From Pseudomonadota bacterium (GTDB lineage Bacteria > Pseudomonadota > Alphaproteobacteria > Rhizobiales > Beijerinckiaceae), in the NCBI GenBank assembly GCA_023393655.1, contig JAEWKP010000403.1:1-22619 (forward strand): a stretch of DNA of 22,619 nt. The letters run 5' to 3'. Below the pieces are notes generated by a model that ran no database searches, was not told the origin of the DNA, and worked only from the letters and a program-made list of their open reading frames with translations. Numbering within the stretch: the first letter of the stretch is position 1; every line of letters starts with the position of its first letter. The translations under genes and the position numbers were made by a program. Positions 1-6,811 of the stretch are shown here, piece after piece.

Positions 1-102
1 AGGCATTCCGCAATTCTCCGAAACGCGGAATGCCTCCAGCTCTCCATCTTGTCGCATTTTCTTCACGCGAACCGGTGTCCACTTCGCTCGAAAATGCTCT
101 AA
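1..102. repeat. Partial Rhizobiales-type palindromic intergenic repeat
   Basis: Two nested foldable units are visible. Bases 1-11 (AGGCATTCCGC) are the exact inverse complement of 25-35, with a 13-nt loop. Bases 54-61 (GCATTTTC) pair with 90-97 (GAAAATGC), and inside them 67-71 (GCGAA) pairs with 83-87 (TTCGC). The block ends in GCTCTA. I recognise the second unit as resembling a repeat scattered through Rhizobiales intergenic regions, from memory only. The left end may be cut by the window edge. The first hairpin could instead be the terminator of a gene to the left. Confidence 0.5.
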
Positions 103-111
103 ACTGCCGCG

Positions 112-378
112 ATGACCGAATTCCCCCACATCATTCGCTCGCCTCTGTCGCAGTCCTTCACCCATGACGGCCTGACCGTGCGGGTGGAAATCTACAAGAT
201 CGAGGGCACCGACGGCTGGACCCTCGAACTCATCGACGAGGATGGTGGTTCGACCGTCTGGCAGGACGCTTTCGCCACCGATGCCGACGCCTTCGCCGAG
301 TTCACCGATGGCGTCGAGCAGCTCGGCCTCGACCGGCTGATCAATCCCGACGACGACGATCTCGCCACCGTGCATTGA
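112..378 (+). CDS. Small acidic hypothetical protein (88 aa)
   Basis: I do not recognise a named family. The 88-residue product is acidic, has no signal peptide or membrane segment, and ends in a run of Asp residues followed by LATVH. Its composition (VRVEIYKIEG, GWTLELIDEDGG, TDADAFAEF) suggests a compact alpha/beta fold of a conserved hypothetical type; that is an inference. The ATG at 112 has no clear Shine-Dalgarno sequence and lies just after the palindromic repeat. The next gene starts 18 bases downstream on the same strand, so the two are probably co-transcribed. Codon use matches the neighbours. Confidence 0.7.
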   Translation: MTEFPHIIRSPLSQSFTHDGLTVRVEIYKIEGTDGWTLELIDEDGGSTVWQDAFATDADAFAEFTDGVEQLGLDRLINPDDDDLATVH

Positions 379-396
379 GCGGAGGCGCAGCGGTCC

Positions 397-681
397 ATGC
401 GCTATACCGACGAACTCGATGCGCTCCGAGCCGCCCGCGACGCGCTGCGCCGCCGGATCGCGGAACGCCTTGCTCTGGAAGCTGGTGCGCCGGCTGACGG
501 TGCGTCGCTAGAGGCTTGGCTGACGGCCGCCGACGAGGCGATCGAAACCTGGGAGAGCGAAGGCGAGGAGGCGCAGGATTCGCGCGCCTTCCGCCCGATC
601 GGCCCATTGCAGGACTTGCTGGCGGATCATGCCTCGCTTGTCGAGCGGATCGCCGAGACGCTCGACCGGCGCCTGTCCTAG
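397..681 (+). CDS. Small helical hypothetical protein (94 aa)
   Basis: Unrecognised family. The 94-residue product is rich in Ala, Glu, Arg and Leu and reads as mostly helical, with charged amphipathic stretches (DELDALRAARDALRRRIAERL near the start, LVERIAETLDRRL at the end). There is no signal peptide or membrane segment. A GGAGG at 381-385 precedes the ATG at 397 by 11 bases. It follows the 88-aa gene closely and probably shares its transcript. Its TAG stop (679-681) overlaps the TAG of the convergent isomerase gene, both lying within a single CTAG. Confidence 0.65.
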   Translation: MRYTDELDALRAARDALRRRIAERLALEAGAPADGASLEAWLTAADEAIETWESEGEEAQDSRAFRPIGPLQDLLADHASLVERIAETLDRRLS

Positions 682-1733
682 TCCAGCCCCAGCATCCGCC
701 GCGCCAGCCCCGGATCGCCACCACCCGCGAAATCGTCGAAGGCTGTCTCCGTCACCCGGATGATATGGTCGGCGATGAAGCGGGCGCCCTCGCGCGCGCC
801 GTCCTCAGGATGCTTCAGCGCGCATTCCCATTCGAGCACGGCCCAGCCGTCATAGCCGTATTGCGCAAGCTTCGAGAAGATCGCCTTGAAATCGACCTGC
901 CCGTCGCCGAGCGAACGGAAGCGCCCGGCCCTGCCGATCCAGGGTGAGAAGCCGGAATAAACGCCCTGCCGGCCATCGGGCCGGAACTCGGCATCCTTCA
1001 CATGAAAGGCGCTGATGCGCTCGTGATAGATGTCGATGAAGGCGAGATAATCGAGCTGCTGCAGCAGGAAATGCGAGGGATCGTAGTTGATCCGGCAGCG
1101 CCTGTGCCCGCCGAGCCGGCCGAGGAAGAGCTCGAAGGTCGCGCCGTCGAAGACGTCCTCGCCCGGATGGATCTCGAAACCGACATCGACGCCCTCCTCC
1201 TCATAGGCATCGAGGATCGGCCGCCAGCGCCGTGCCAATTCGCCGAAGGCTTCCTCCACGAGCCCTGCCGGCCGCTGCGGCCAGGGATAGAGGAAGGGCC
1301 AGGCGAGCGCGCCGGTGAAGCTGACCGAGCCGGACAGCCCGAGCCGGCGCGAGGCCTTCGCGGCGAGCTTCATCTGCTCGACCGCCCAGGCCTGCCTTTC
1401 CTTCGGCTTGCCGCGAACCTTCTCCGGCGCAAACACGTCGAAGGCAGCATCATAGGCGGGATGGACGGCGACGAGCTGACCCTGCAGATGGGTCGAAAGC
1501 TCGGTGATCGCGACGCCGTTCTCCCGGGCCACGCCGTTGATCTCGTCGCAATAGTCTTGCGACACGGCCGCCCGCTCCAGATCGAAGAAGCGCTGGTCAC
1601 CGCTGGGCAACTGCACGCCGCGATAGCCGAGCCCGGCAGCCCAGGCAGTGATGCCGGCCCAGCTGTCGAACGGCGCCTTGTCGCCGGCGAACTGGGCGAG
1701 AAAGATCGCGGGGCCCTGCATCGTCGCCGGCAT
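678..1733 (-). CDS. Sugar phosphate isomerase/epimerase-like TIM-barrel protein
   Basis: This 351-residue protein belongs to the xylose isomerase-like TIM-barrel superfamily, whose members use a divalent metal to isomerise or epimerise sugars, keto-sugars or inositol derivatives. The expected metal-site pattern is visible: Glu187 in GFEIHPG, Asp218 in INYDPSHF, His244 in AFHVKD and Glu301 in VLEWE. There is no signal peptide, so it is cytoplasmic. An ATG at 1748 is in frame, but its own bases form the Shine-Dalgarno GGAGGA for the ATG at 1733, 7 bases further on, so 1733 is preferred. It is divergent from the ROK regulator and sugar ABC genes, with a palindrome between them. With the Gfo/Idh/MocA dehydrogenase it probably processes the transported carbohydrate, perhaps through a keto-sugar. 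The exact substrate is unknown. Confidence 0.85.
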   Translation of the reverse strand: MPATMQGPAIFLAQFAGDKAPFDSWAGITAWAAGLGYRGVQLPSGDQRFFDLERAAVSQDYCDEINGVARENGVAITELSTHLQGQLVAVHPAYDAAFDVFAPEKVRGKPKERQAWAVEQMKLAAKASRRLGLSGSVSFTGALAWPFLYPWPQRPAGLVEEAFGELARRWRPILDAYEEEGVDVGFEIHPGEDVFDGATFELFLGRLGGHRRCRINYDPSHFLLQQLDYLAFIDIYHERISAFHVKDAEFRPDGRQGVYSGFSPWIGRAGRFRSLGDGQVDFKAIFSKLAQYGYDGWAVLEWECALKHPEDGAREGARFIADHIIRVTETAFDDFAGGGDPGLARRMLGLD

Positions 1734-1825
1734 CGGCTGTTCCTCCATCGTTGCGCGCAGCTTCGCCCAGGGATCGGCCGGGCGTCCAGACCACGGCGCG
1801 TCAATCTCCGCTCCGTCTTCAAATT

Positions 1826-1852
1826 AACTTCTGCCTGAATTAGGCTGAAGTT
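1826..1852. promoter_or_regulatory. 27-bp palindromic operator candidate in the divergent promoter region
   Basis: The sequence is symmetric: AACTTC (1826-1831), an unpaired T, GCCT (1833-1836), a 5-base centre, AGGC (1842-1845), an unpaired T, and GAAGTT (1847-1852). All ten bases per arm match their partners. It lies about 92 bases from the isomerase start and 85 bases from the likely regulator start, almost midway between divergent genes. ROK repressors of the NagC/XylR type bind palindromes of this size, so autoregulation plus control of both arms is the natural inference. A weak -35-like CTTGAG at 1857-1862 follows on the plus strand, with no convincing -10. Confidence 0.6.
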
Positions 1853-1937
1853 CGGTCTTGAGCCGTTTCGAGACCGTCCCCTAGCCTGCATCGCAACGGC
1901 CACCACAAGGCCGAGCGGGAAACGACAGGAGGCTGCG

Positions 1938-3140
1938 ATCGCCCTGCCCTGGCACAGGCTGAGCCCGGATGAGCTCGCACTGCTCGAGGCCACCTTCTGG
2001 TCCGGGGGCTCGGCCCGCCATGCGCTTGCCGACAGCCTGCAGTTCTCGCGCAGCAAGACCAATGCGATTGCCGCCGGGCTGATCGAGGAAGGCCTGCTCG
2101 ACGAGGCCGGCGTCCAGCACTCCACCGGCGGCCGGCGGCCCGAAACCCTCTGCGTCCATCGCCGCATCGGCGTGCTCGTCGGCATCGATATCGGCGCGAC
2201 CAGCCTCGATATCGCCCTGCTCCGCCCCGATCTCGGCATCATCGCCCGCCATGCCCAGGAGGCCGATGTCCAGGCCGGCCCCGGCCCGATCATGGCACGC
2301 CTGCGCACCCTTCTGCCGGCGATGCTGGCGCAGAACGGCATCGCGCCGGACCGGGTGCTCGCCGTCGGCATCGGCGTGCCCGGCCCGGTCAACTTCGCTG
2401 CCGGCCAGCTCGTCAACCCACCGCTCATGCCGGGCTGGGACAGCTATGCCATCCGCGAGGACCTGCGCGAGATCACCGACGCGCCGATCTTCGTCGACAA
2501 CGACGTGAACCTGATGGCGCTCGGCGTGCTCTGGCGCCAGCGCAAGCAGATCGAGAACTTCCTCGTCATCAAGGTCGGCACCGGCATCGGCTGCGGCATC
2601 GTCTGCCACGGCGAGCTCTACCGCGGCTCCACCGGCTCGGCCGGCGACATCGGCCATATCTGCGCCGATCCGGAAGGCCCGCTCTGCCGCTGCGGCAATC
2701 GCGGCTGCGTCGAGGCCATGGCCGCCGCCCCCGCCATCGTCGCGATGGGGATGGAGGCCGCCCAGGCCGGCCGCAGCCCCGCCCTGGCCGAGCGCCTCAC
2801 TGCGAAAGGCCAGCTCGAGGCCGCCGATATCGGCGCCGCCAGCCGGGCCGGCGATGCCGAGGCCGACGCCATCGTGCGCCGCTCCGGCCGCCTGATCGGG
2901 CAGGTGCTCGCCGCGCTCGTCAATTTCTACAACCCCTCGCATATCTTCATCGGCGGCGGCGTGTCGGCGATCGGCCCGATGTTCCTCGCCGCGATCCGCC
3001 AGAGCGTGAACCAGCGCTCGCTCGCCCTCTCGACCCGCCATCTCGAGATCACCTCCGCCCCGCTCGGTCCGGAGACGGGGCTGATCGGCGCCGGCGTGCT
3101 CGCGATGCGCGAGGCGCTGCGCAGCGGAGGTCCGGCATGA
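1938..3140 (+). CDS. ROK-family transcriptional regulator, non-canonical start
   Basis: This is a ROK (repressor, ORF, kinase) protein with an N-terminal winged helix (residues about 12-65, including LADSLQFSRSKTNAIAAGLI and a GGRRPE wing), then an actin-like sugar-binding domain starting VGIDIGATS. The ROK zinc signature is present: His240, Cys250, Cys252 and Cys257 (GHIC...CRCGNRGC). The reading frame is open from 1839 but has no ATG, GTG or TTG before the GTG at 2172, which would remove the whole DNA-binding domain. A GGAGG at 1928-1932 stands 5 bases before ATC at 1938, exactly where an ATG would be expected. I place the start there, read as a rare ATC start or as an ATG changed by one base. 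CTG at 1944 is an alternative. It overlaps the ATPase gene by ATGA and probably senses the imported sugar. Confidence 0.75.
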   Translation: MALPWHRLSPDELALLEATFWSGGSARHALADSLQFSRSKTNAIAAGLIEEGLLDEAGVQHSTGGRRPETLCVHRRIGVLVGIDIGATSLDIALLRPDLGIIARHAQEADVQAGPGPIMARLRTLLPAMLAQNGIAPDRVLAVGIGVPGPVNFAAGQLVNPPLMPGWDSYAIREDLREITDAPIFVDNDVNLMALGVLWRQRKQIENFLVIKVGTGIGCGIVCHGELYRGSTGSAGDIGHICADPEGPLCRCGNRGCVEAMAAAPAIVAMGMEAAQAGRSPALAERLTAKGQLEAADIGAASRAGDAEADAIVRRSGRLIGQVLAALVNFYNPSHIFIGGGVSAIGPMFLAAIRQSVNQRSLALSTRHLEITSAPLGPETGLIGAGVLAMREALRSGGPA

Positions 3141-4645
3141 GCGCGACCGCTGGCCTGGCCATCGCCTTCGACGCCATCGTCAAGCGCTTCGGCCCGGTCG
3201 AAGTGCTGCACGGCGTCTCCTTCGACCTCGAACCCGGCAAGGTCTACGGCCTGCTCGGCGAGAACGGCGCCGGCAAGTCGACGCTGATGAAGATCCTCGC
3301 CGGTTACGAGCAGCCGAGCGAGGGGCGCGTCCTGATCGATGGCAAACCCGTCGCCTTCACCGGCTCGCGAGAGGCTGAAGCCGAGGGCATCGTCCTGATC
3401 CATCAGGAATTCAATCTGGCCGATGACCTGACCATCGCCGGCAACATCTTCCTCGGCCATGAGCATCGGAGGGGCTGGCTGCTCGACGAGGAGGCCATGC
3501 GCAGCGGGGCACAGGCCGCGCTTGATCAGGTCGGGCTGGCACAGAGCCCCGATACGCCGGTGCGGCGCCTGATCGTCGCCGAGAAGCAGCTCGTCGAGAT
3601 CGCCAAGGCGCTCTCGCGAAAAGCCCGCCTGCTGATCATGCACGAGCCAACCGCAACGCTGACGCCATCGGAAGCCGGCCGCCTCTTCGAGCTGATCGAG
3701 CGGATGCGGGCGGAGGGCATCACCGTCGTCTACATCTCGCACAAGCTCGACGAGGTCGAGCGTATCACCGACGAAGTCATCGTCATGCGCGACGGCCGCT
3801 TCGTCGGCCGGGCGCCGACCGCCTCACTCACCCGCCACGCGATGGCGACGATGATGGTCGGGCGCGAGATCGCCGATCTGTTCCCGGAGAAGGTCGCCGC
3901 CGACCCCAACATGCCCCCCGCGCTTTCGGTCGAGAATTTCTCGGTGCCGGGCTGGGCCAGCGACATCTCGTTTGCGGTGCGGCCAGGCGAAATCCTCGGC
4001 TTCGCTGGGCTTGTCGGCGCCGGGCGGACCGAGCTTTTCGAGGGCATGCTGGGCCTGAGGCCGGGCAGCGGCACGATCAAACGCGACGGCAAGCCGATCC
4101 AGCTCAACTCGCCACGCGACGCCACCCGCCACGGCCTCGCCTATCTCAGCGAGGATCGCAAGGGCAAGGGCCTGCATGTCGACCTGCCCCTGCGCCCGAA
4201 TCTTACGCTGATGGCGCTGGAGCGTTACGCGAAGCCCCTGCTCGACCATGAGGCGGAGCAGCGCGCGCTCGAAGCCGCCGTTGGCGAGTTCGGCATTCGC
4301 GCCGGCTCGCTCAGCATGAGGGCAGCCTCGCTCTCGGGCGGCAACCAGCAGAAGCTGGCGCTGGCCAAGGTGCTGCACCCGGAACCGCGCGTACTGATCC
4401 TCGACGAGCCGACCCGCGGCGTCGATGTCGGCGCCAAGCGCGAAATCTATTTCCTGATCCAGAAGCTCGCCGCCCAGGGCCTCGCGCTCATCGTCATCTC
4501 CTCGGAGCTGATCGAGCTGATCGGCCTCGCCCATCGCGTCGCGGTGATGCGCGAGGGCCGGCTCGTCGCGACGGTGGAAGGCGACGAGATGACCGAAGCG
4601 ACGATGATCGCCCATGCCACGGGGACCCGCCATGTCGCAGCCTGA
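3137..4645 (+). CDS. Sugar ABC transporter ATP-binding protein (RbsA/MglA type), altered Walker B
   Basis: This 502-residue protein has two tandem nucleotide-binding domains, the normal layout and length for RbsA/MglA/XylG ATPases of the CUT2 class. NBD1 has Walker A GENGAGKST (41-49). NBD2 has the degenerate GLVGAGRTE (291-299) usual in this family, a good LSGGNQQ (399-405) and Walker B LILDEP with Asp423. In NBD1 the Walker B reads LLIMHEP: residue 169 is His (CAC, 3641-3643) where the family has Asp; Glu170 is kept. The NBD1 signature is LIVAEKQ (145-151) instead of LSxGxxQ. The consensus ATP site combines NBD1 Walker A/B with NBD2 LSGGN, so His169 falls in the one site expected to hydrolyse ATP. 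It starts at the ATG inside the regulator's stop (ATGA) and overlaps the permease by 14 bases. Confidence 0.9.
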   Translation: MSATAGLAIAFDAIVKRFGPVEVLHGVSFDLEPGKVYGLLGENGAGKSTLMKILAGYEQPSEGRVLIDGKPVAFTGSREAEAEGIVLIHQEFNLADDLTIAGNIFLGHEHRRGWLLDEEAMRSGAQAALDQVGLAQSPDTPVRRLIVAEKQLVEIAKALSRKARLLIMHEPTATLTPSEAGRLFELIERMRAEGITVVYISHKLDEVERITDEVIVMRDGRFVGRAPTASLTRHAMATMMVGREIADLFPEKVAADPNMPPALSVENFSVPGWASDISFAVRPGEILGFAGLVGAGRTELFEGMLGLRPGSGTIKRDGKPIQLNSPRDATRHGLAYLSEDRKGKGLHVDLPLRPNLTLMALERYAKPLLDHEAEQRALEAAVGEFGIRAGSLSMRAASLSGGNQQKLALAKVLHPEPRVLILDEPTRGVDVGAKREIYFLIQKLAAQGLALIVISSELIELIGLAHRVAVMREGRLVATVEGDEMTEATMIAHATGTRHVAA

Positions 4646-5645
4646 AGCTGTCCAGCGTGCCGAGGCTCGCACCCGTGAGGCCAGCGTTCCGCTCGGCGAC
4701 CGCATCGCCGCCTTCGGTCCCATCATCGGCCTGGTGCTGCTCTGCGTGGCCGGCGGAGCGCTGAACAGCGATTTCGCCACGCTCGACAATGCGCTGAACG
4801 TGCTCACCCGCACCGCCTTCATCGGCATCATCGCGGTCGGCATGTGCTTCGTCATCATCCTCGGCGGCATCGATCTCTCGGTCGGCTCGATGGCGGCGCT
4901 GATCGCCGGCTGTGTCATCCTCTTCATCAACTGGGCCGCCGGCGCCTTCGGCTCGCCGCTGCTAGCGGTGATCGGTGGGGCTGCGCTCGCGGTCGTGCTC
5001 GGCGGCGTCTTCGGCCTGTTGCACGGCATCCTGATCGCGAAGGGGCGGATCGAGCCCTTCATCGTCACATTAGGAACGCTCGGCATCTACCGGGCATACC
5101 TCACCTATTTCGCCGATGGCGGCGCGCTCACGCTCGACAACGCTCTGGCCGATCTCTACGCGCCGGTCTATTACGGCAGCTTCCTTGGCGTGCCGATCCC
5201 GGTCTGGGTCTTCCTGCTGGTTGCGCTGCTCGGCGCGCTGATCCTGAACCGCACGATCTTCGGCCGGCATGTCCAGGCGATCGGCTCGAACGAGACCGTG
5301 GCGCGCTATGCCGCCGTCGATGTCGAGCGCGTCTAGATCCTCACCTACATGCTGCTCGGCCTCTGCGTCGGCGTCGCCACGCTGCTCTACGTGCCGCGCC
5401 TGGGCTCGGCCTCGCCGACCACCGGCCTGCTCTGGGAGCTTGAGGCCATCGCCGCGGTCATCGTCGGCGGTGCAGCGCTCAAGGGCGGCCATGGCAGCAT
5501 CACCGGCACGGTCATCGGCGCGATCCTGCTCTCGGTGATCAGCAATATCCTCAACCTGACGAGCCTGATCAGCGTCTATCTGAACGCCGCCGTGCAGGGC
5601 TTCGTCATCATCACCGTCGCGTTTTTGCAGAAAGGCCGCCGCTAG
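4632..5645 (+). pseudogene. Sugar ABC transporter permease (RbsC type), interrupted by in-frame TAG
   Basis: Read through, the frame gives 337 residues, the normal size for an RbsC-type inner-membrane permease. Family features are present: IGIIAVGMCFVIILGGIDLSVGS, the VTLGTLGIYR stretch and the C-terminal GHGSITGTVIGA. Codon 235 (5334-5336) is TAG, between DVERV and ILTYML. Homologues usually have Lys here (RVKILTY), so AAG to TAG would explain it. The 102 codons after the stop stay in frame and keep strong similarity, including the conserved ALKGG region, so the lesion is a single substitution. The ATG at 4632 is preferred over 4614 because it follows GGGGA and gives the usual N-terminus. 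The upstream piece alone would lack the last membrane helices. Alternatives are sequencing error or amber suppression. The last base pairs of the gene lie in the 5642-5759 repeat. Confidence 0.85.
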
Positions 5646-5759
5646 AGCCGGATCCGATCAGGTCATCCTGACCTGATCGGTGAATCCGTCTCTCACTCAA
5701 AAAGAGAGAACGCGTGATCCGATCCGATTGCGCAGCAATCTGATCGGCGCGTGCTCTAG
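5642..5759. repeat. 118-bp element with CTAGAGC/GCTCTAG inverted ends and three hairpins
   Basis: The segment between permease and binding-protein genes begins with CTAGAGC (5642-5648) and ends with its inverse complement GCTCTAG (5753-5759). Inside are three stem-loops. The first is a perfect 12-bp stem, 5654-5665 with 5669-5680 and loop TCC. The second is TCTCTC 5689-5694 with GAGAGA 5704-5709. The third is a 13-bp stem with one mismatch, 5719-5731 with 5735-5747 and loop GCA. Stems one and three share the outer CCGATC/GATCGG. It resembles dispersed Rhizobiales intergenic repeats. It supplies the permease stop codon TAG (5643-5645) and could stabilise or partly terminate the mRNA before the binding-protein gene. 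Confidence 0.6.
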
Positions 5760-5783
5760 GTGCGCCATACAGGGAGAGAAGCG

Positions 5784-6746
5784 ATGTCCATGCAGACCAG
5801 ACGCAGCCTCATGCTTGCCACCGCCGCGGGCCTCGCCTTCGTGGCGAGCGGAGCCGCCGCCGAACCCGTCCATCTCGGCGTGTCCATCCCCGCCGCGACG
5901 CACAGCTTCATGGGCGGCATCAACTATTGGGCGAACCAGGCGAAGAAGGATCTCGAGGCCAAGCACAAGGATCTCAAGATCACCATCCGCACCGCCGCCA
6001 ACGCCGTCGAGCAGGCCAACCAGCTTCAGGATCTGAGCACGGTCACCAAGATCAACGCGCTCGTCGTCTTCCCCTTCGAATCGGCAGCACTGACCCGGCC
6101 GGTCGCCAATGTGAAGGCCAAGGGCGCTTATGTGACCGTCGTCGACCGCGGCCTGACCGACACCTCGGCGCAGGATGCCTATGTCGCCGGCGACAACACC
6201 GCCTTCGGCAGGATTCCGGCCGAGTACATCGCCAAGACGCTCGGCGGCAAAGGCAATGTCGTGGCGCTCCGCGGCATCCCGACCACGCTCGACAACGAGC
6301 GCATGGACGCCTTCAACGCCGTGCTGAAGGGCCATCCCGACATCAAGCTGCTCGACGCCAAATACGCCAACTGGAACCGCGACGACGCCTACAGGGTCAC
6401 GCAGGATTTCCTGACCCGCTTCAAGGACATCGACGCCTTCTGGGCCGCGGATGACGACATGGCCTTTGGCGCCATCCGCGCGATCGACCAGGCCGGGCGC
6501 AAGGACATCAAGGTGATCTTCGGCGGCGCCGGAGCCAAGGACATGGTCAAGATCATCCTCGACGGCAAGGACCCGCGCATCCAGGCCAATGTCAGCTACT
6601 CACCGAAATTCATCTATGAATCCATCAAGCTGACGGCGGAAGCTCGCCTGAAAGGCGAGAAGTTGCCGGCGACCACCATCATTCCCTCGGTGCTGATCGA
6701 CAAGAGCAACGCCAAGGACTTCTACTTCCCCGACTCGCCGTTCTGA
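5784..6746 (+). CDS. Ribose-type periplasmic sugar-binding protein
   Basis: This 320-residue secreted protein belongs to the LacI/RbsB-like periplasmic binding proteins (type I fold) that deliver sugars or polyols to CUT2 ABC transporters. A signal peptide is clear: MSMQTRRS, a hydrophobic stretch, then cleavage after GAAA near residue 26. Family features include VSIPAATHSFMGGINYWANQ, the hinge-side INALVVFPFES, the VTVVDRG strand and the WAADDDMAFGAIRAI segment. A GTG at 5760 is in frame, but AGGGAGAG at 5771-5778 fits the ATG at 5784. The gene is intact, unlike the permease before it, and is separated from it by a hairpin-rich repeat. The ligand cannot be told from the sequence. Confidence 0.9.
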   Translation: MSMQTRRSLMLATAAGLAFVASGAAAEPVHLGVSIPAATHSFMGGINYWANQAKKDLEAKHKDLKITIRTAANAVEQANQLQDLSTVTKINALVVFPFESAALTRPVANVKAKGAYVTVVDRGLTDTSAQDAYVAGDNTAFGRIPAEYIAKTLGGKGNVVALRGIPTTLDNERMDAFNAVLKGHPDIKLLDAKYANWNRDDAYRVTQDFLTRFKDIDAFWAADDDMAFGAIRAIDQAGRKDIKVIFGGAGAKDMVKIILDGKDPRIQANVSYSPKFIYESIKLTAEARLKGEKLPATTIIPSVLIDKSNAKDFYFPDSPF

Positions 6747-6761
6747 GCGGATAGCACCCAT

Positions 6762-6785
6762 CGGCCGCCGCTCCGGCGGCGGCCG
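6762..6785 (+). terminator. GC-rich hairpin after the binding-protein gene
   Basis: CGGCCGCCGC (6762-6771) pairs perfectly with GCGGCGGCCG (6776-6785) around a 4-base loop. No T-run follows, so it is not a classical intrinsic terminator. It lies 16 bases after the binding-protein stop and 26 before the dehydrogenase start. A role in partial termination or in protecting the upstream mRNA is plausible. Confidence 0.4.
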
Positions 6786-6811
6786 CATCTCCGAGAGCAT
6801 CAGGTCACGCG

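Noticed and set aside
2172..3140. ROK protein starting at GTG 2172
   Set aside because: This would remove an intact in-frame winged-helix domain that continues smoothly upstream and has a GGAGG ahead of it.
5334..5336. TAG as a pyrrolysine codon
   Set aside because: Permeases of this family do not use pyrrolysine, no pyl genes are in the window, and a single AAG-to-TAG change is simpler.
5349..5645. Separate 98-aa gene after the permease stop
   Set aside because: It is the in-frame C-terminal part of the permease and has no Shine-Dalgarno or independent family identity.
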